DNA of 64,000 bases from an uncultured Bacteroidales bacterium (GTDB taxonomy: Bacteria; Bacteroidota; Bacteroidia; Bacteroidales; ML635J-15): the NCBI GenBank assembly GCA_937982115.1, contig CALJNE010000010.1, positions 1 to 64,000 of the forward strand. The letters run 5' to 3'. Below, piece by piece: positions 17,382-26,449 of the stretch (position 1 is the first letter of the stretch; each line of letters starts with the position of its first letter). A model generated the notes under the pieces. That model worked only from the letters and a program-made list of their open reading frames with translations, did not search any database and was not told the origin of the DNA. The translations under genes and the position numbers were made by a program.

Positions 17382-17389
17382 TATTTTTG
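17382..17389 (+). promoter_or_regulatory. -7 box (TATTTTTG) for the Na/Pi cotransporter
   Basis: The octamer matches TAnnTTTG and lies 18 nt upstream of the ATG at 17408. It overlaps the TTG that the ORF track uses as a start, which argues that this TTG is not transcribed and that the ATG is the true start. Confidence 0.5.
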
Positions 17390-17407
17390 TATTGTAAAAG
17401 ATTTTTT

Positions 17408-19471
17408 ATGAAAAAGTTTTCCGGAATTTTTATCTTCTTAGCATTTTTCATAACTACTACTGCATTTTGTGTAGAACTCAGAAAGCCAACAAAGGCAGAC
17501 ACCCCGTCCTTCTCAGGAGATAATCAGGTTCAGCTTATAAACACAAAAACTGAAAATCCAATTCGTGTTTTGGTTGTTGACGAAAATAATAATCCGCTGG
17601 CTAATCATAAATTGATATTTCGAGTAATAAATTATCCTAAAAATGCAAAAAACTTTAAAATACTTAATACCGAAGTAATAACCGACAGCACCGGAATTGC
17701 AGAAACCCATTTTAAAATTGGAGACAAAGAAGGATATTATGAGATTTTAGTTTTATCTGCCGATAATCCTTATGCAAAACCTTTGCTTTATACCATTAAA
17801 GCTCAAAAAAAGTCTTGGATATTTTTCATTATCATGGGCTTGCTTGGAGGAATAGCAATTTTTCTGTTTGGAATGGACTTTATGAGTAAAGGATTACAAA
17901 CATCAACAGGAACAAAACTAAGAAACATCCTGCATAAATTTACCTCAAACAGATTTCTGGCTCTTATTGCCGGTATTATTGCAACGGTAATTTTCCAGAG
18001 TTCATCAGCAACAAGTGTAATGCTTGTGGGTTTTGTCGAAGCAGAAATTTTAAGTTTTACACAAACACTTGGCATGCTTCTCGGTGCCGGTATTGGGACC
18101 ACAATTACCGCACAACTTATAGCTTTAAAATTAACGGATTATTCATTGATATTTGTTGCTGTCGGTTTCTTTTTGATGATTGCTGCAAAGAAAACTGTTA
18201 CCTCAAACATAGGTAAGGCAATTTTAGGTTTTGGATTTATATTCTTTGGAATGTTTATAATGTCCGAGGCAATGTATCCACTTAGAGAATATCCAGAATT
18301 TATCAACTTGATGCTTCGATTAGAAAATCCATTTTTAGGAATTTTAATAGGTTTTGTATTTACAGCTTTAATTCAAAGTAGTGCAGCGTTTATAGGTATC
18401 CTTATTACAATAGGTTCTAAAGGACTAATTAGTCTCGAAGCAGCAATACCTCTGATTTTAGGAGCAAACCTCGGAACCGGAATGACAGCAATATTAGCAA
18501 GCATTAACACAGGTCGAGAGGCTAAAAGAGTTGCTTTTGCACATACTCTGTTTAAATTCATTGGCGTAATTGTGTTTGTGTTGTTTATCCCCGAATTTGC
18601 AATATTTCTTAAAAAAATTACTCCTGCTGCATCAAACGAAATTGATGATTTAGCAAAAGTTTTACCTTTTCAGATTGCTAATACTCATACATTTTTCAGT
18701 TTATTCGTCGCTGCTTTATTGTTGCCTTTTCTTAATATTATGGCAAAACTTATTATTTTTATTATTCCGGATAAAAAGACAATTGAAGAAAAATTCAGCC
18801 TCAAATATATTGATAAATCATATATCTCCTCCCCTGCACTTGCATTGAGCTTGGCTAAAAAAGAAACCGAACGTATGGGTGAAACTGTGAAAGAATTAGT
18901 TTCTTTATCTTTAGTCCCTTTTATTAATAAAGATGAAAAAATATTTTCACGATGGCAGATTTTGGAGAACGAATCTGATTTCTTAAAAAACAACATAAAT
19001 AAATATCTAATTTCTGTTGGTGCTGAAAACTCCTCTCCTGAAAACCTTAACGAAGCTTTCCAGATTATGTATGTAGTGAAAGAATTAGAAATGATTGGAG
19101 ATATTGTTAATACAAACATAAAAAAACATGCAGAAAAATTCATTACTCAAAATCTGGATTTCTCAGAAGAAGGACAAAACGAATTAAAAATTTTGCAGGA
19201 AAAATGTCTTAAACAAATTTCAAGATCTATCGAAGTATTCAATGAAGTTAATCTTGAGAAAGCTGCTCATGTTAAAAATAAGTTTAAAAAATATTCTGCT
19301 CTTGCCGAAGAATTGGAAAGGCATCATTATTCGCGTTTAATCGAAAATAATCCCAAATCCATTTCGAGTTCCGAAATTCATCTCGAACTGATTGGATTAT
19401 TAAATGCAATAAATCGCCATGCTACTAATATTTCGAGAATACTGATAAACTGGAATTCTCAAAAAAATTAA
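17408..19471 (+). CDS. Na/Pi cotransporter family protein with N-terminal Ig-like domain and C-terminal PhoU-like domain
   Basis: 687 residues. A signal/first membrane segment (1-20) is followed by a ~90-residue Ig-like (Big_1-type) module (IRVLVVDENNNPLANHKLIF...DSTGIAETHF). Then comes an NptA-type transporter with repeated QSSSAT motifs (FQSSSATSVMLVGF and IQSSAAFIGIL) and about eight membrane segments. The last ~200 residues are helical and PhoU-like. The transporter part imports inorganic phosphate with sodium. Phosphate uptake fits a genome that carries ppk1-ppx, though these genes are not adjacent. The ORF track's TTG start (17387) lies upstream of a proper ATG and is rejected. The gene converges on the next with a 4-nt stop overlap. 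Confidence 0.9.
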   Translation: MKKFSGIFIFLAFFITTTAFCVELRKPTKADTPSFSGDNQVQLINTKTENPIRVLVVDENNNPLANHKLIFRVINYPKNAKNFKILNTEVITDSTGIAETHFKIGDKEGYYEILVLSADNPYAKPLLYTIKAQKKSWIFFIIMGLLGGIAIFLFGMDFMSKGLQTSTGTKLRNILHKFTSNRFLALIAGIIATVIFQSSSATSVMLVGFVEAEILSFTQTLGMLLGAGIGTTITAQLIALKLTDYSLIFVAVGFFLMIAAKKTVTSNIGKAILGFGFIFFGMFIMSEAMYPLREYPEFINLMLRLENPFLGILIGFVFTALIQSSAAFIGILITIGSKGLISLEAAIPLILGANLGTGMTAILASINTGREAKRVAFAHTLFKFIGVIVFVLFIPEFAIFLKKITPAASNEIDDLAKVLPFQIANTHTFFSLFVAALLLPFLNIMAKLIIFIIPDKKTIEEKFSLKYIDKSYISSPALALSLAKKETERMGETVKELVSLSLVPFINKDEKIFSRWQILENESDFLKNNINKYLISVGAENSSPENLNEAFQIMYVVKELEMIGDIVNTNIKKHAEKFITQNLDFSEEGQNELKILQEKCLKQISRSIEVFNEVNLEKAAHVKNKFKKYSALAEELERHHYSRLIENNPKSISSSEIHLELIGLLNAINRHATNISRILINWNSQKN

Positions 19472-20772
19472 TTCTTGCTCTGAAATTTTACAGTTTTAAA
19501 AGATTTTAAATAACTTTCCATCTCGGAATGTAGTTCTTGTGCAGGTTTTAAATCTTCAATTATTTTTATTAAATTCTGAGTTTCTGCATTTATAGCTTCG
19601 CTTCTCTTTAAATAAAACTCTCTCAAATTACTTAAATATCTTATCACATTTGCCTGATCCTTAAGTATTGACGCATCTTTCTCGGCTTCTTCATACCAAC
19701 CTAATAATTTTCGAGGCATATCAATCGGACCAAATATGTTCCTTGGATCGTAAATAGTTAATAAGTCCTCTGCTCCTGTTGGTATTGATGTTCCCCAATT
19801 AATATAATTTTTAAATACCGACTTAAGAATATTGGATGAAAAGGTCATTTGAGTATTTAACAACATGGAATTTATTTCTTGAACATTATGCAAACAAATT
19901 TTACTTGCTTCAATCCATTTTGTTTTAAGTTCGTTTAATTTTTGAATATGTTGCATCGAAAGATCGGATGGTAGTCCTATAAGAGTGATTTCGCATTCAA
20001 ATTTCGAATCCTTTTGCTTGGCTCTATCAATGTTGGATTTTAAATCCGAAAGTGAATTTTTGAGATTATTCCAATTGGTTCGTGCCGAGGACCAATTTTT
20101 ATTTATCAGATCTTTTTCAATAAGATTATAAAAACTTTGTATTCTGTCGAGGTTATTTCTGATGCTGAAATCTTCGTGTCCTTTAGCTTTTATGTTATTT
20201 GAAGAATACCACACTCCTGGTTCTGATTCAATAACAAAATAAAATGTTGCAGTACCATCATAAGTTTCATCTTCCTCATGAACTCCTCCCGGAGCATGAC
20301 GTACATAATGCCATTTTGTTTTAGAATTTACCTTGAAAAAAACTTTGGAATAATTTCCGGGCTTAAATTCTACTGTTGCAGTTCTGGAAATATTTCCGCC
20401 GGAAGATCCTTTTGTTATTACTACCTCCGGCCCCGATGTGAAATTTGCCATCTCTTCTGTTAAAGTCCAAACACCCCGAAATTGCCCCTGATTTATATTA
20501 AAACTAATTCCATTTTCTCCATAAGACTCTATAACAGTATTTTTACCAACATTGGCATACTTATAAGGATTGGAACAATAATCTCTTCGTCCCCCGTAGA
20601 GTATGGCTTCCACTTGAACCCTTTCGCCCGAACGAACTTTAATCTCAGTTCCATTTTGATATTCCTTTCCGTTAACTTTTAATGTAACAAATGGCGTTCT
20701 AAATGGGTCTGCCGAATACAAACAACTAAAGTTAAATACAACTGCTGCAACAATTAATAATATTTTAATCAT
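19468..20772 (-). CDS. Secreted protein of unknown function
   Basis: A 434-residue protein I do not recognise. A signal peptide (about 1-20, ending near CLYSA) suggests export. Residues ~25-200 look like two beta-sandwich modules: VTLKVNGKEYQNGTEIKVRSG reads like an Ig-like strand pair, and TATFYFVIESEPGVWYSS closes the second. Residues ~205-430 are mostly helical and charged (DRIQSFYNLIEKDLINKNWSSARTNWNN...), possibly coiled coil. There is no type IX C-terminal sorting domain, lipobox or catalytic motif. Just upstream on the opposite strand lies a broken secreted-protein gene. Function unknown; a structural or binding role is plausible. Confidence 0.75.
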   Translation of the reverse strand: MIKILLIVAAVVFNFSCLYSADPFRTPFVTLKVNGKEYQNGTEIKVRSGERVQVEAILYGGRRDYCSNPYKYANVGKNTVIESYGENGISFNINQGQFRGVWTLTEEMANFTSGPEVVITKGSSGGNISRTATVEFKPGNYSKVFFKVNSKTKWHYVRHAPGGVHEEDETYDGTATFYFVIESEPGVWYSSNNIKAKGHEDFSIRNNLDRIQSFYNLIEKDLINKNWSSARTNWNNLKNSLSDLKSNIDRAKQKDSKFECEITLIGLPSDLSMQHIQKLNELKTKWIEASKICLHNVQEINSMLLNTQMTFSSNILKSVFKNYINWGTSIPTGAEDLLTIYDPRNIFGPIDMPRKLLGWYEEAEKDASILKDQANVIRYLSNLREFYLKRSEAINAETQNLIKIIEDLKPAQELHSEMESYLKSFKTVKFQSKN

Positions 20773-20869
20773 AATATTTTTGTTTTTTGTGTAAATTTAC
20801 AATTATTTTTTTTAATTTGCATTATATTGAACAAATTAACCATAATATTAACTAAAAAAAATCATAAGT

Positions 20870-21369
20870 ATGAAAATAAAAATTCTATTTGTACTAATAG
20901 CATGCATAGTTTTAACAACTTCCGCGTTATAATCTCAAACAAACATAAATCTGGTTGAATATAATAACCATTTATTATACCATTACACCCTTCTTGACAA
21001 TTATCTTTCAGATTTCGTTTATTCAATCTACGACCCAGATGTAACAGCATCGGAGGTAATCCAAAAATATAATTTTCTTAAAAAAAACTGTAAATATAAC
21101 GGGAAACTTTGAGAGCAATTAAGCCGATTTCAACAGATGATTGTTTCTATAAATCAATAGTTTCTTTTTATGATATCACAAACAGTATAATAAACAATGA
21201 ATATCAACAAATTATAGATATGTATTCTCAAGAATGGAAAGAATACTTTGGTGAAAAAATTATGAATTTAGAAGAAACTTCAACTAAGAAAATTGTTGAT
21301 GGCGAAAATAATGTAATAAACTGTCAAGAGAAATTCGCCACAAAAAACGACCTGAATCTTCAAAAGTAA
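20870..21369 (+). pseudogene. Broken secreted-protein gene (in-frame stop plus frameshift)
   Basis: An ATG at 20870 gives a signal peptide (MKIKILFVLIACIVLTTSAL) that meets TAA at 20930. The same frame continues with SQTNINLVEYNNHLLYHY... to a TGA at 21110. There the coding sense moves to the -1 frame (RAIKPISTDDCFYKSIVSFY...), ending at 21369. Correcting one stop and restoring one lost base gives a 166-residue secreted protein. Its layout (helical N-half, EWKEYFGEK, closing QEKFATKNDLNL) vaguely recalls the LIC11966-type surface proteins, but this is weak. The ORF track shows only the tail as an 86-codon ORF with a TTG start. Two independent lesions argue for true decay rather than a sequencing error. 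Confidence 0.75.
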
Positions 21370-21462
21370 TTTGAATTATAATATTTTACTTTACTATCCG
21401 GCGATATTCTTAAAATAAAACTTTTAAAGTTTTATACTTCTATTTTTTTGTAAATACGTTTT

Positions 21463-22203
21463 TCAGTTTTTACTATTATAAGGGTTCAAATCACTGCCGA
21501 AAACTTTCTTTAAAATGTCTGTAATTCTGGCAACAGGATCTTGTCGTATTTTTTGTTCTTCCTTAGCTACCATCAAAAACAAACCATCAAGAGCTTTTTT
21601 AGTTACATAATCATTCAAATCGGTATTTACTGTCTGTCCTCCTGTGATGTTCATCGCTGTATTATATTTATCGGCCAGTGGCGTCCAATATTTTGCGAGC
21701 ATTACCTTCTCGTTGGCTGCCACGACTTTCGGATAAAATTTATCGTATAGTATATTGTAGGTGGTTTTTCTAAGATATTGAGTTGCTTCATCATCTCTAC
21801 CCTTTAAAATACTAATTGCATCATTTATTGTCATTTGACGAATTGCAGCCACAAAAACATCTTTTGCTTCTTTGGCTGCTTCTTCGGCAGCACGGTTAAG
21901 CTTTTCTTCGAATTGCGTAACTTGATTTTTTAATCCCATTTTTTCGCAATATTCTTTCACTTTTATAGCTTCTTCCGGAAATGGGATTTTTATTTCGGGA
22001 TTACGGTAGTATCCATTTAATTGACTTACAATATCCACAGTATTCCCAATACCTACGGTAAGAGCTTCTTTTAATCCCTGTGCAACCTCCTGTTGAGAGA
22101 GTCCAGGTTTAGTAACTCCTCCAGAATTATTTAAAATTTCCTGTAATACATCACAGCTTGTCAAAAGCAAAACTATACCAATAAGTGCGAAAATCTTTTT
22201 CAT
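21463..22203 (-). CDS. DUF4197 family lipoprotein
   Basis: A 246-residue lipoprotein. Starting at the ATG at 22203 gives MKKIFALIGIVLLLTSC with a lipobox Cys near residue 17; the ORF-track start eight codons earlier is less likely. The rest is DUF4197: LSQQEVAQGLKEALTVGIGNTVDIVSQLNGYYRNPEIKIPFPEEA near residues 35-80, then a helical body with an alternation of DDEATQYLRKTT and KYNTAMNITGG. The family is widespread in Gram-negative bacteria and of unknown function. It follows the PLD gene by 26 nt on the same strand, so it likely belongs to the patatin-lipoprotein-PLD set. Confidence 0.9.
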   Translation of the reverse strand: MKKIFALIGIVLLLTSCDVLQEILNNSGGVTKPGLSQQEVAQGLKEALTVGIGNTVDIVSQLNGYYRNPEIKIPFPEEAIKVKEYCEKMGLKNQVTQFEEKLNRAAEEAAKEAKDVFVAAIRQMTINDAISILKGRDDEATQYLRKTTYNILYDKFYPKVVAANEKVMLAKYWTPLADKYNTAMNITGGQTVNTDLNDYVTKKALDGLFLMVAKEEQKIRQDPVARITDILKKVFGSDLNPYNSKN

Positions 22204-22229
22204 AGTTATAAATTTTAGTTTTAACAAAA

Positions 22230-23309
22230 TTAAAACAAATGTCTAAACGGTATCAAAACACTTTCAATAATTTTTTGAACAAAATGACGCTTCTTCCAGA
22301 TTTCATAGTTAAATTCAATACAATATTTTTGAGTTTCGATAATATGATTTCTCAGAATTTGTAAAATTCGCTCATCAGTACCGCTAATATTAATTTCATA
22401 CATAAATCTGAAACTTCTGTAATCAAAATTGCTGGACCCGAAAAAAAACCAATCATCATCAATAAGCACGATTTTGGAGTGAAGATTTGAAGGAGTATAT
22501 TGAAAAATTTTAATGTCGTTTTTAAAATATTTTCCAAAATATTTATCTCTGAGTATATCAAAAAGTTTAACGTCTGAATTTAGAGGCACTAAAACTGTAA
22601 TTTGAACACCTCTGCGAGCAGCATTTATTATTGCACGTCTTAAACTGCTTCCGGGTAGAAAATATGGGGTCTCGATTACAATGCTTTGCCTGGCATTATT
22701 AATCATTTTTTTTAGTTTATCTCTAACAGGCTGATAAACATTTCCCGGCACATCTCTTATTATTTTTATACAATCATAACTAAGTATCCTTGTTTTCTTT
22801 TTTTTGTCAATGAAAATTTTTTTTGCTCCCAGAAAGTCTTCGAGAAAAATATTTTCTAGTTTTTGAGATATTTCACCTGTAAACCTTGCAGCAAATTCCC
22901 TCCACGATATCGAATACGAAGTAATATTATTTGAGCCGAGATAAGAAATAGTAGAATCAACAATCAAAAGTTTTCGATGATTTCTCAAGTGATTTGCCGA
23001 AAAAATATCCCAGCTAAACTTTAATTTTTCAAAAAATTCAACCTCGCCTCCAAGTTGAATAAGCTTTGAAAAAAAACTTTTTGATACACTCGTCCCCCAA
23101 TCATCAATTAAAATTTTAACTTTTACTCCTTCGGCAGCTTTTTGAGTAAGTACATCCCGAAATTTTTGCCCCACAAAATCATTGCAAAATTTATAGGTTT
23201 GCAAATAAACCTTATGTTTTGCAGTTTTAATATCCTCTATCATTGCAGAGAACAAAGTCAACGGATCATCAAAGCCTTTCACATCATCAATCAAAGAGGA
23301 ATATATCAT
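22230..23309 (-). CDS. Phospholipase D-like phosphatidyltransferase (cardiolipin-synthase type)
   Basis: A 359-residue PLD-superfamily protein with two HKD half-sites: NHRKLLIVDSTISYLGSNN in the first half and LHSKIVLIDDDWFFFGSSNFDYRS in the second. Such enzymes transfer phosphatidyl groups, as in cardiolipin synthesis, or cleave phospholipids. It has no N-terminal membrane helices, unlike ClsA, and is closer in size to soluble ClsB-type proteins. The ORF track begins at a TTG inside the upstream gene; the ATG at 23309, 10 nt after the upstream stop, is preferred. The neighbours are a patatin phospholipase and lipoproteins, which supports a role in membrane-lipid turnover. Confidence 0.87.
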   Translation of the reverse strand: MIYSSLIDDVKGFDDPLTLFSAMIEDIKTAKHKVYLQTYKFCNDFVGQKFRDVLTQKAAEGVKVKILIDDWGTSVSKSFFSKLIQLGGEVEFFEKLKFSWDIFSANHLRNHRKLLIVDSTISYLGSNNITSYSISWREFAARFTGEISQKLENIFLEDFLGAKKIFIDKKKKTRILSYDCIKIIRDVPGNVYQPVRDKLKKMINNARQSIVIETPYFLPGSSLRRAIINAARRGVQITVLVPLNSDVKLFDILRDKYFGKYFKNDIKIFQYTPSNLHSKIVLIDDDWFFFGSSNFDYRSFRFMYEINISGTDERILQILRNHIIETQKYCIEFNYEIWKKRHFVQKIIESVLIPFRHLF

Positions 23310-23319
23310 TGCAACAAAA

Positions 23320-23967
23320 TTATTTTGTTTTTTTATACATAATTCTCGACACTTTTGCAGCAGTTTTTCTGGCAACTTTTCTGGTTAAATCTTCAAAAAT
23401 GTCTGTATCTAATTCTTTATAGGTATAAACCGAATTGTCCTTATTAGTTCCAAATATAATTTGCCAGAAAGTTCTATCCGTACTAAGTTTTTCATCTTTT
23501 CCTGCAAAAACATTATGCTTTTTTAAACCAACAAAACTAAAAGGTTCTTTTCCGATATAAAAATCAAGGCTTAGGTTACAAGATGTTACATAATAAGTGT
23601 TAACTTGTTGGGATTGTTCATAATTTTTAAATTCTTTAATTTCAAATTCTTCATAATATTTTAAATCTTGAATTCTTATGGTAAACGAGTTTAAAACTTT
23701 CAACGAGTAATTATCGCTTTTATCAATTAAGAGTACTACATTATAATCTTTAAGACGATTTCTAAACTCTTCGATAAATATTTCTTTAAGTTTTTCCGAA
23801 TTGGTATTTTTTAAATATTTAGAAGAATTATAATTCTCGAGTTTTATTGAATTATCAATCGGCGTCAAATACAGATAATGTGTGTTTTCGAGTTTTCGCC
23901 CAACAGAACATGAAATTAGCAAAAAACCTAAAATAATTAAACAGATATTCGTTCTAAAATTTTTCAT
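23320..23967 (-). CDS. Putative lipoprotein, unknown function
   Basis: 215 residues if started at the ATG at 23967, which gives MKNFRTNICLIILGFLLISC with a lipobox Cys; an ATG at 24000 would add eleven residues. After the anchor the protein is mixed alpha/beta: an EKLKEIFIEEFRNRLKDYN helix, then strand-rich LKVLNSFTIRIQDLKYYEEF and TSCNLSLDFYIGK, ending in a basic helix (RKVARKTAAKVSRIMYKKTK). The pattern resembles small periplasmic lipoproteins that build a two-layer sandwich, but I cannot name a family. It sits between the patatin and PLD genes, 10 nt before the latter. Confidence 0.75.
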   Translation of the reverse strand: MKNFRTNICLIILGFLLISCSVGRKLENTHYLYLTPIDNSIKLENYNSSKYLKNTNSEKLKEIFIEEFRNRLKDYNVVLLIDKSDNYSLKVLNSFTIRIQDLKYYEEFEIKEFKNYEQSQQVNTYYVTSCNLSLDFYIGKEPFSFVGLKKHNVFAGKDEKLSTDRTFWQIIFGTNKDNSVYTYKELDTDIFEDLTRKVARKTAAKVSRIMYKKTK

Positions 23968-24020
23968 CTTTAAAATTTTTCTTACAATAACAAAAATCAT
24001 TCAAAAAAAATTTAAACAAA

Positions 24021-26354
24021 TCAATAATCGGTTATTTTCCTATTAAACAAGAGATATCCAAAATTAACAACAAAATATGATTTATGGTTTTCACTCGGAT
24101 AATAATTATAACAAAATGACAAAGGTCCTAAAGGAGTGTGAAAAACTATTGAAGCTCCGCCCATAAAGTGTAAAAAAGCCAATGGTTCGGAGTAATGTGC
24201 CGCAAAGACTCTGTCATAAGGTGTTATCTTCAATATTTTTTCGTATGGAGCAAAAGCATAAAATTCTGTTCTGAAGCTAAATTTATCTGTTATGCAATAA
24301 ATTGGTTTTATTCCTGCCGCAAAATAAGTATTGGCATAAAAATCGGGTAAAAATAATGTTTTTGAGTGTATTAAAGGTTTGAATGAATATGCCGAAAGAA
24401 TTGAAGAATGATAATTCCTGAAAAAATCTTTGTTACTTAATTGCATCTCAAAATGTAACCCTATGCAAAACTTCTTTGAGATCCTATTATAGCTTTCGCT
24501 CTTCATAAAAATGCTTATCCATGAATGATATTTTTCATAACTGTCGGATAGAGCTGTAGTGGATCCTGGAATGTTTTTTTCCGTTCCTCCCGTATATCGA
24601 ATTGAAATTACATTTTCAGCACCTTTGGTTGCAAACTGCGGATAATCCAAATTATTCCTGATAATTGAAAAATGTATGGTTTTCGGAGTAAAAATAGTAT
24701 AATCGGCGGTATCGGTTGCTAAATAATAATTTGTTTGGAAATAACTCCATGTTTGAATTCCTCCAGCAATCCCAATTTTTATAATACTTTTTTTATTCAA
24801 TGGCACAAAAGCATCCAATCTCGTTCCATTATCAAAATTTACTATGTAAGGAGGTCGTGAATCCAGAGAAAATAAGCGAGATATTCCTCTGAAGTAGTCA
24901 ATTCTATTAATACTTGATTCAAACTGTAATGCTAAAGGCAAACTCAATGGCAAATCAATACGTCCTGTAAAATTTATAGAACTGTAAAGTCTGCCGAAAT
25001 AAACATTTGATTTTAACAAAAGGGAATAATTTTTTAAAACTTTGTAAGAAGCTCCAAAAAAGCCTGTATTAGAATATGTGCTCGATAAATTTGCTCCGAA
25101 CATAAAATTCAATCTTTCACTTTTTTTAACATTCAGATTTACATCAAAAAAGCAGGTAGAGTCATTATATTTTGCAATTGGAGCAGCAGATTTTATTTGA
25201 AAATCATTAATTAACTTATAGTACTCGTTCTCGAATTGTTTTAAATTCAATTTTTCATTTGGTCTTTTAATGCTACGTTTTATGTATTCCTTAACAGGCT
25301 TATCAACACCCTTAATAAATATCTGATCAAACATTAAATACGGAACTCTATCTCTGAATATTTCTCTCTTTTGATTTAATTCTTCAAAAGATTGTCGCCT
25401 GTCAATACGTGCCAGGATAGAATCCATTACCTGATAACATGCTTCATACCCAATATTGCTGATCTCATCAACCCTATGAAAGTCGAGCAATCCCACATCA
25501 TCCAGGTTTAATCGGATTGTAATTCCTTTGTTTTCGTCAATAAAATATTCACGCTGTTCGCCCATTACAAGATTTTCAATCTGAGCCATCAAATTATCAG
25601 GATCCGGTTTTTGTGTTACTCCCGATACAACAACTCCAATCATAAAATCTGGCGAAAACTCCTTCAACATAACATCATCAGGAAAATTATTGTAAATTCC
25701 TCCATCAAAATAGAGAGTTCCGTCTATTTCAACAGGTTTAAAATAAAAAGGAAAAGTCATTGATGCTCTTACAGCCAGACCCAGATCTCCTTTTTTAAAA
25801 ACTACAGCTTTATTGTTATAAACATCCGATGCAACACACCTGAAAGGAACAAATAAACTGTCGAAATCTTCATTAGCTGCTGCAGTATATTGAGTAAAAT
25901 ACTCCATTATTCCTAAATCCATTGGTTGAGTAGCTATCAAATTTGTAGGTAAACTTACAGATAATGATTTTTCCCTTCTAACTACACCTACTGATAAAAA
26001 CGAAATATCCGGATCGAGCTTTTTGAAAAAATAATAATGTTTTTCGGGAATAATTCCGTTATAATAATTATAAAACCTTTCATCTTTAAACATTTCAATC
26101 ATTTCGTCCGGTGTAATTCCGCAAGCGTACAAAGCACCTACAATTGCTCCTATTGAAGTCCCTGTTACATAATCAATCGGGATGTTGTTTTCTTCCAGAG
26201 CTTTTATAACACCAATATGGGCTAATCCTTTTGCTCCTCCCCCGCTCAAAACTAAACCAACTTTTTGAGAAAACAAATTGCCTCCTGCAAATAACAAGAA
26301 CAAAACAATTAATAATAATGATTTCAATATTTTATTGGAATTGTGCGAAAACAT
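24021..26354 (-). CDS. Patatin-like phospholipase fused to an outer-membrane beta-barrel (PlpD/RssA type)
   Basis: 777 residues. A signal peptide (1-29) is followed by a patatin domain with the oxyanion loop GGGAKGLAHIGVIKAL, nucleophile GTSIG near residue 68 and the catalytic Asp in DGGIYNN near 216. A POTRA-like section around 330-390 (RVPYLMFDQIFIKGVDKPV...) precedes a ~380-residue strand-rich barrel that ends on an aromatic strand (FVVNFGYLLF). This matches type Vd/PlpD-like proteins: a surface or periplasmic phospholipase A tethered to its own barrel. It is the first gene of a minus-strand set with a lipoprotein, a PLD enzyme and a DUF4197 lipoprotein. The Ser-Asp dyad is intact, so activity is expected. 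Confidence 0.93.
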   Translation of the reverse strand: MFSHNSNKILKSLLLIVLFLLFAGGNLFSQKVGLVLSGGGAKGLAHIGVIKALEENNIPIDYVTGTSIGAIVGALYACGITPDEMIEMFKDERFYNYYNGIIPEKHYYFFKKLDPDISFLSVGVVRREKSLSVSLPTNLIATQPMDLGIMEYFTQYTAAANEDFDSLFVPFRCVASDVYNNKAVVFKKGDLGLAVRASMTFPFYFKPVEIDGTLYFDGGIYNNFPDDVMLKEFSPDFMIGVVVSGVTQKPDPDNLMAQIENLVMGEQREYFIDENKGITIRLNLDDVGLLDFHRVDEISNIGYEACYQVMDSILARIDRRQSFEELNQKREIFRDRVPYLMFDQIFIKGVDKPVKEYIKRSIKRPNEKLNLKQFENEYYKLINDFQIKSAAPIAKYNDSTCFFDVNLNVKKSERLNFMFGANLSSTYSNTGFFGASYKVLKNYSLLLKSNVYFGRLYSSINFTGRIDLPLSLPLALQFESSINRIDYFRGISRLFSLDSRPPYIVNFDNGTRLDAFVPLNKKSIIKIGIAGGIQTWSYFQTNYYLATDTADYTIFTPKTIHFSIIRNNLDYPQFATKGAENVISIRYTGGTEKNIPGSTTALSDSYEKYHSWISIFMKSESYNRISKKFCIGLHFEMQLSNKDFFRNYHSSILSAYSFKPLIHSKTLFLPDFYANTYFAAGIKPIYCITDKFSFRTEFYAFAPYEKILKITPYDRVFAAHYSEPLAFLHFMGGASIVFHTPLGPLSFCYNYYPSENHKSYFVVNFGYLLFNRKITDY

Positions 26355-26389
26355 AAAAATTTATATCCTCAAAATTATCCTTTTAATGT

Positions 26390-26397
26390 TACATTTG
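26390..26397 (+). promoter_or_regulatory. -7 box (TACATTTG) for mqnP
   Basis: It matches TAnnTTTG and lies 52 nt upstream of the mqnP ATG, in the 95-bp gap between the divergent patatin and mqnP genes. Confidence 0.45.
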
Positions 26398-26449
26398 CAT
26401 TAAGTTTTGAACAGCTAATTTAAAACTAATTTTTCAAATAGGATAGTTT

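Noticed and set aside
18685-19143. Minus-strand 152-codon ORF
   Set aside because: Shadow of the Na/Pi cotransporter gene, which has clear domain support on the plus strand.
21481-21500. tRNA T-arm-like sequence (GGTTCAAATC)
   Set aside because: It lies inside the DUF4197 coding region and no acceptor or anticodon stem can be built around it.
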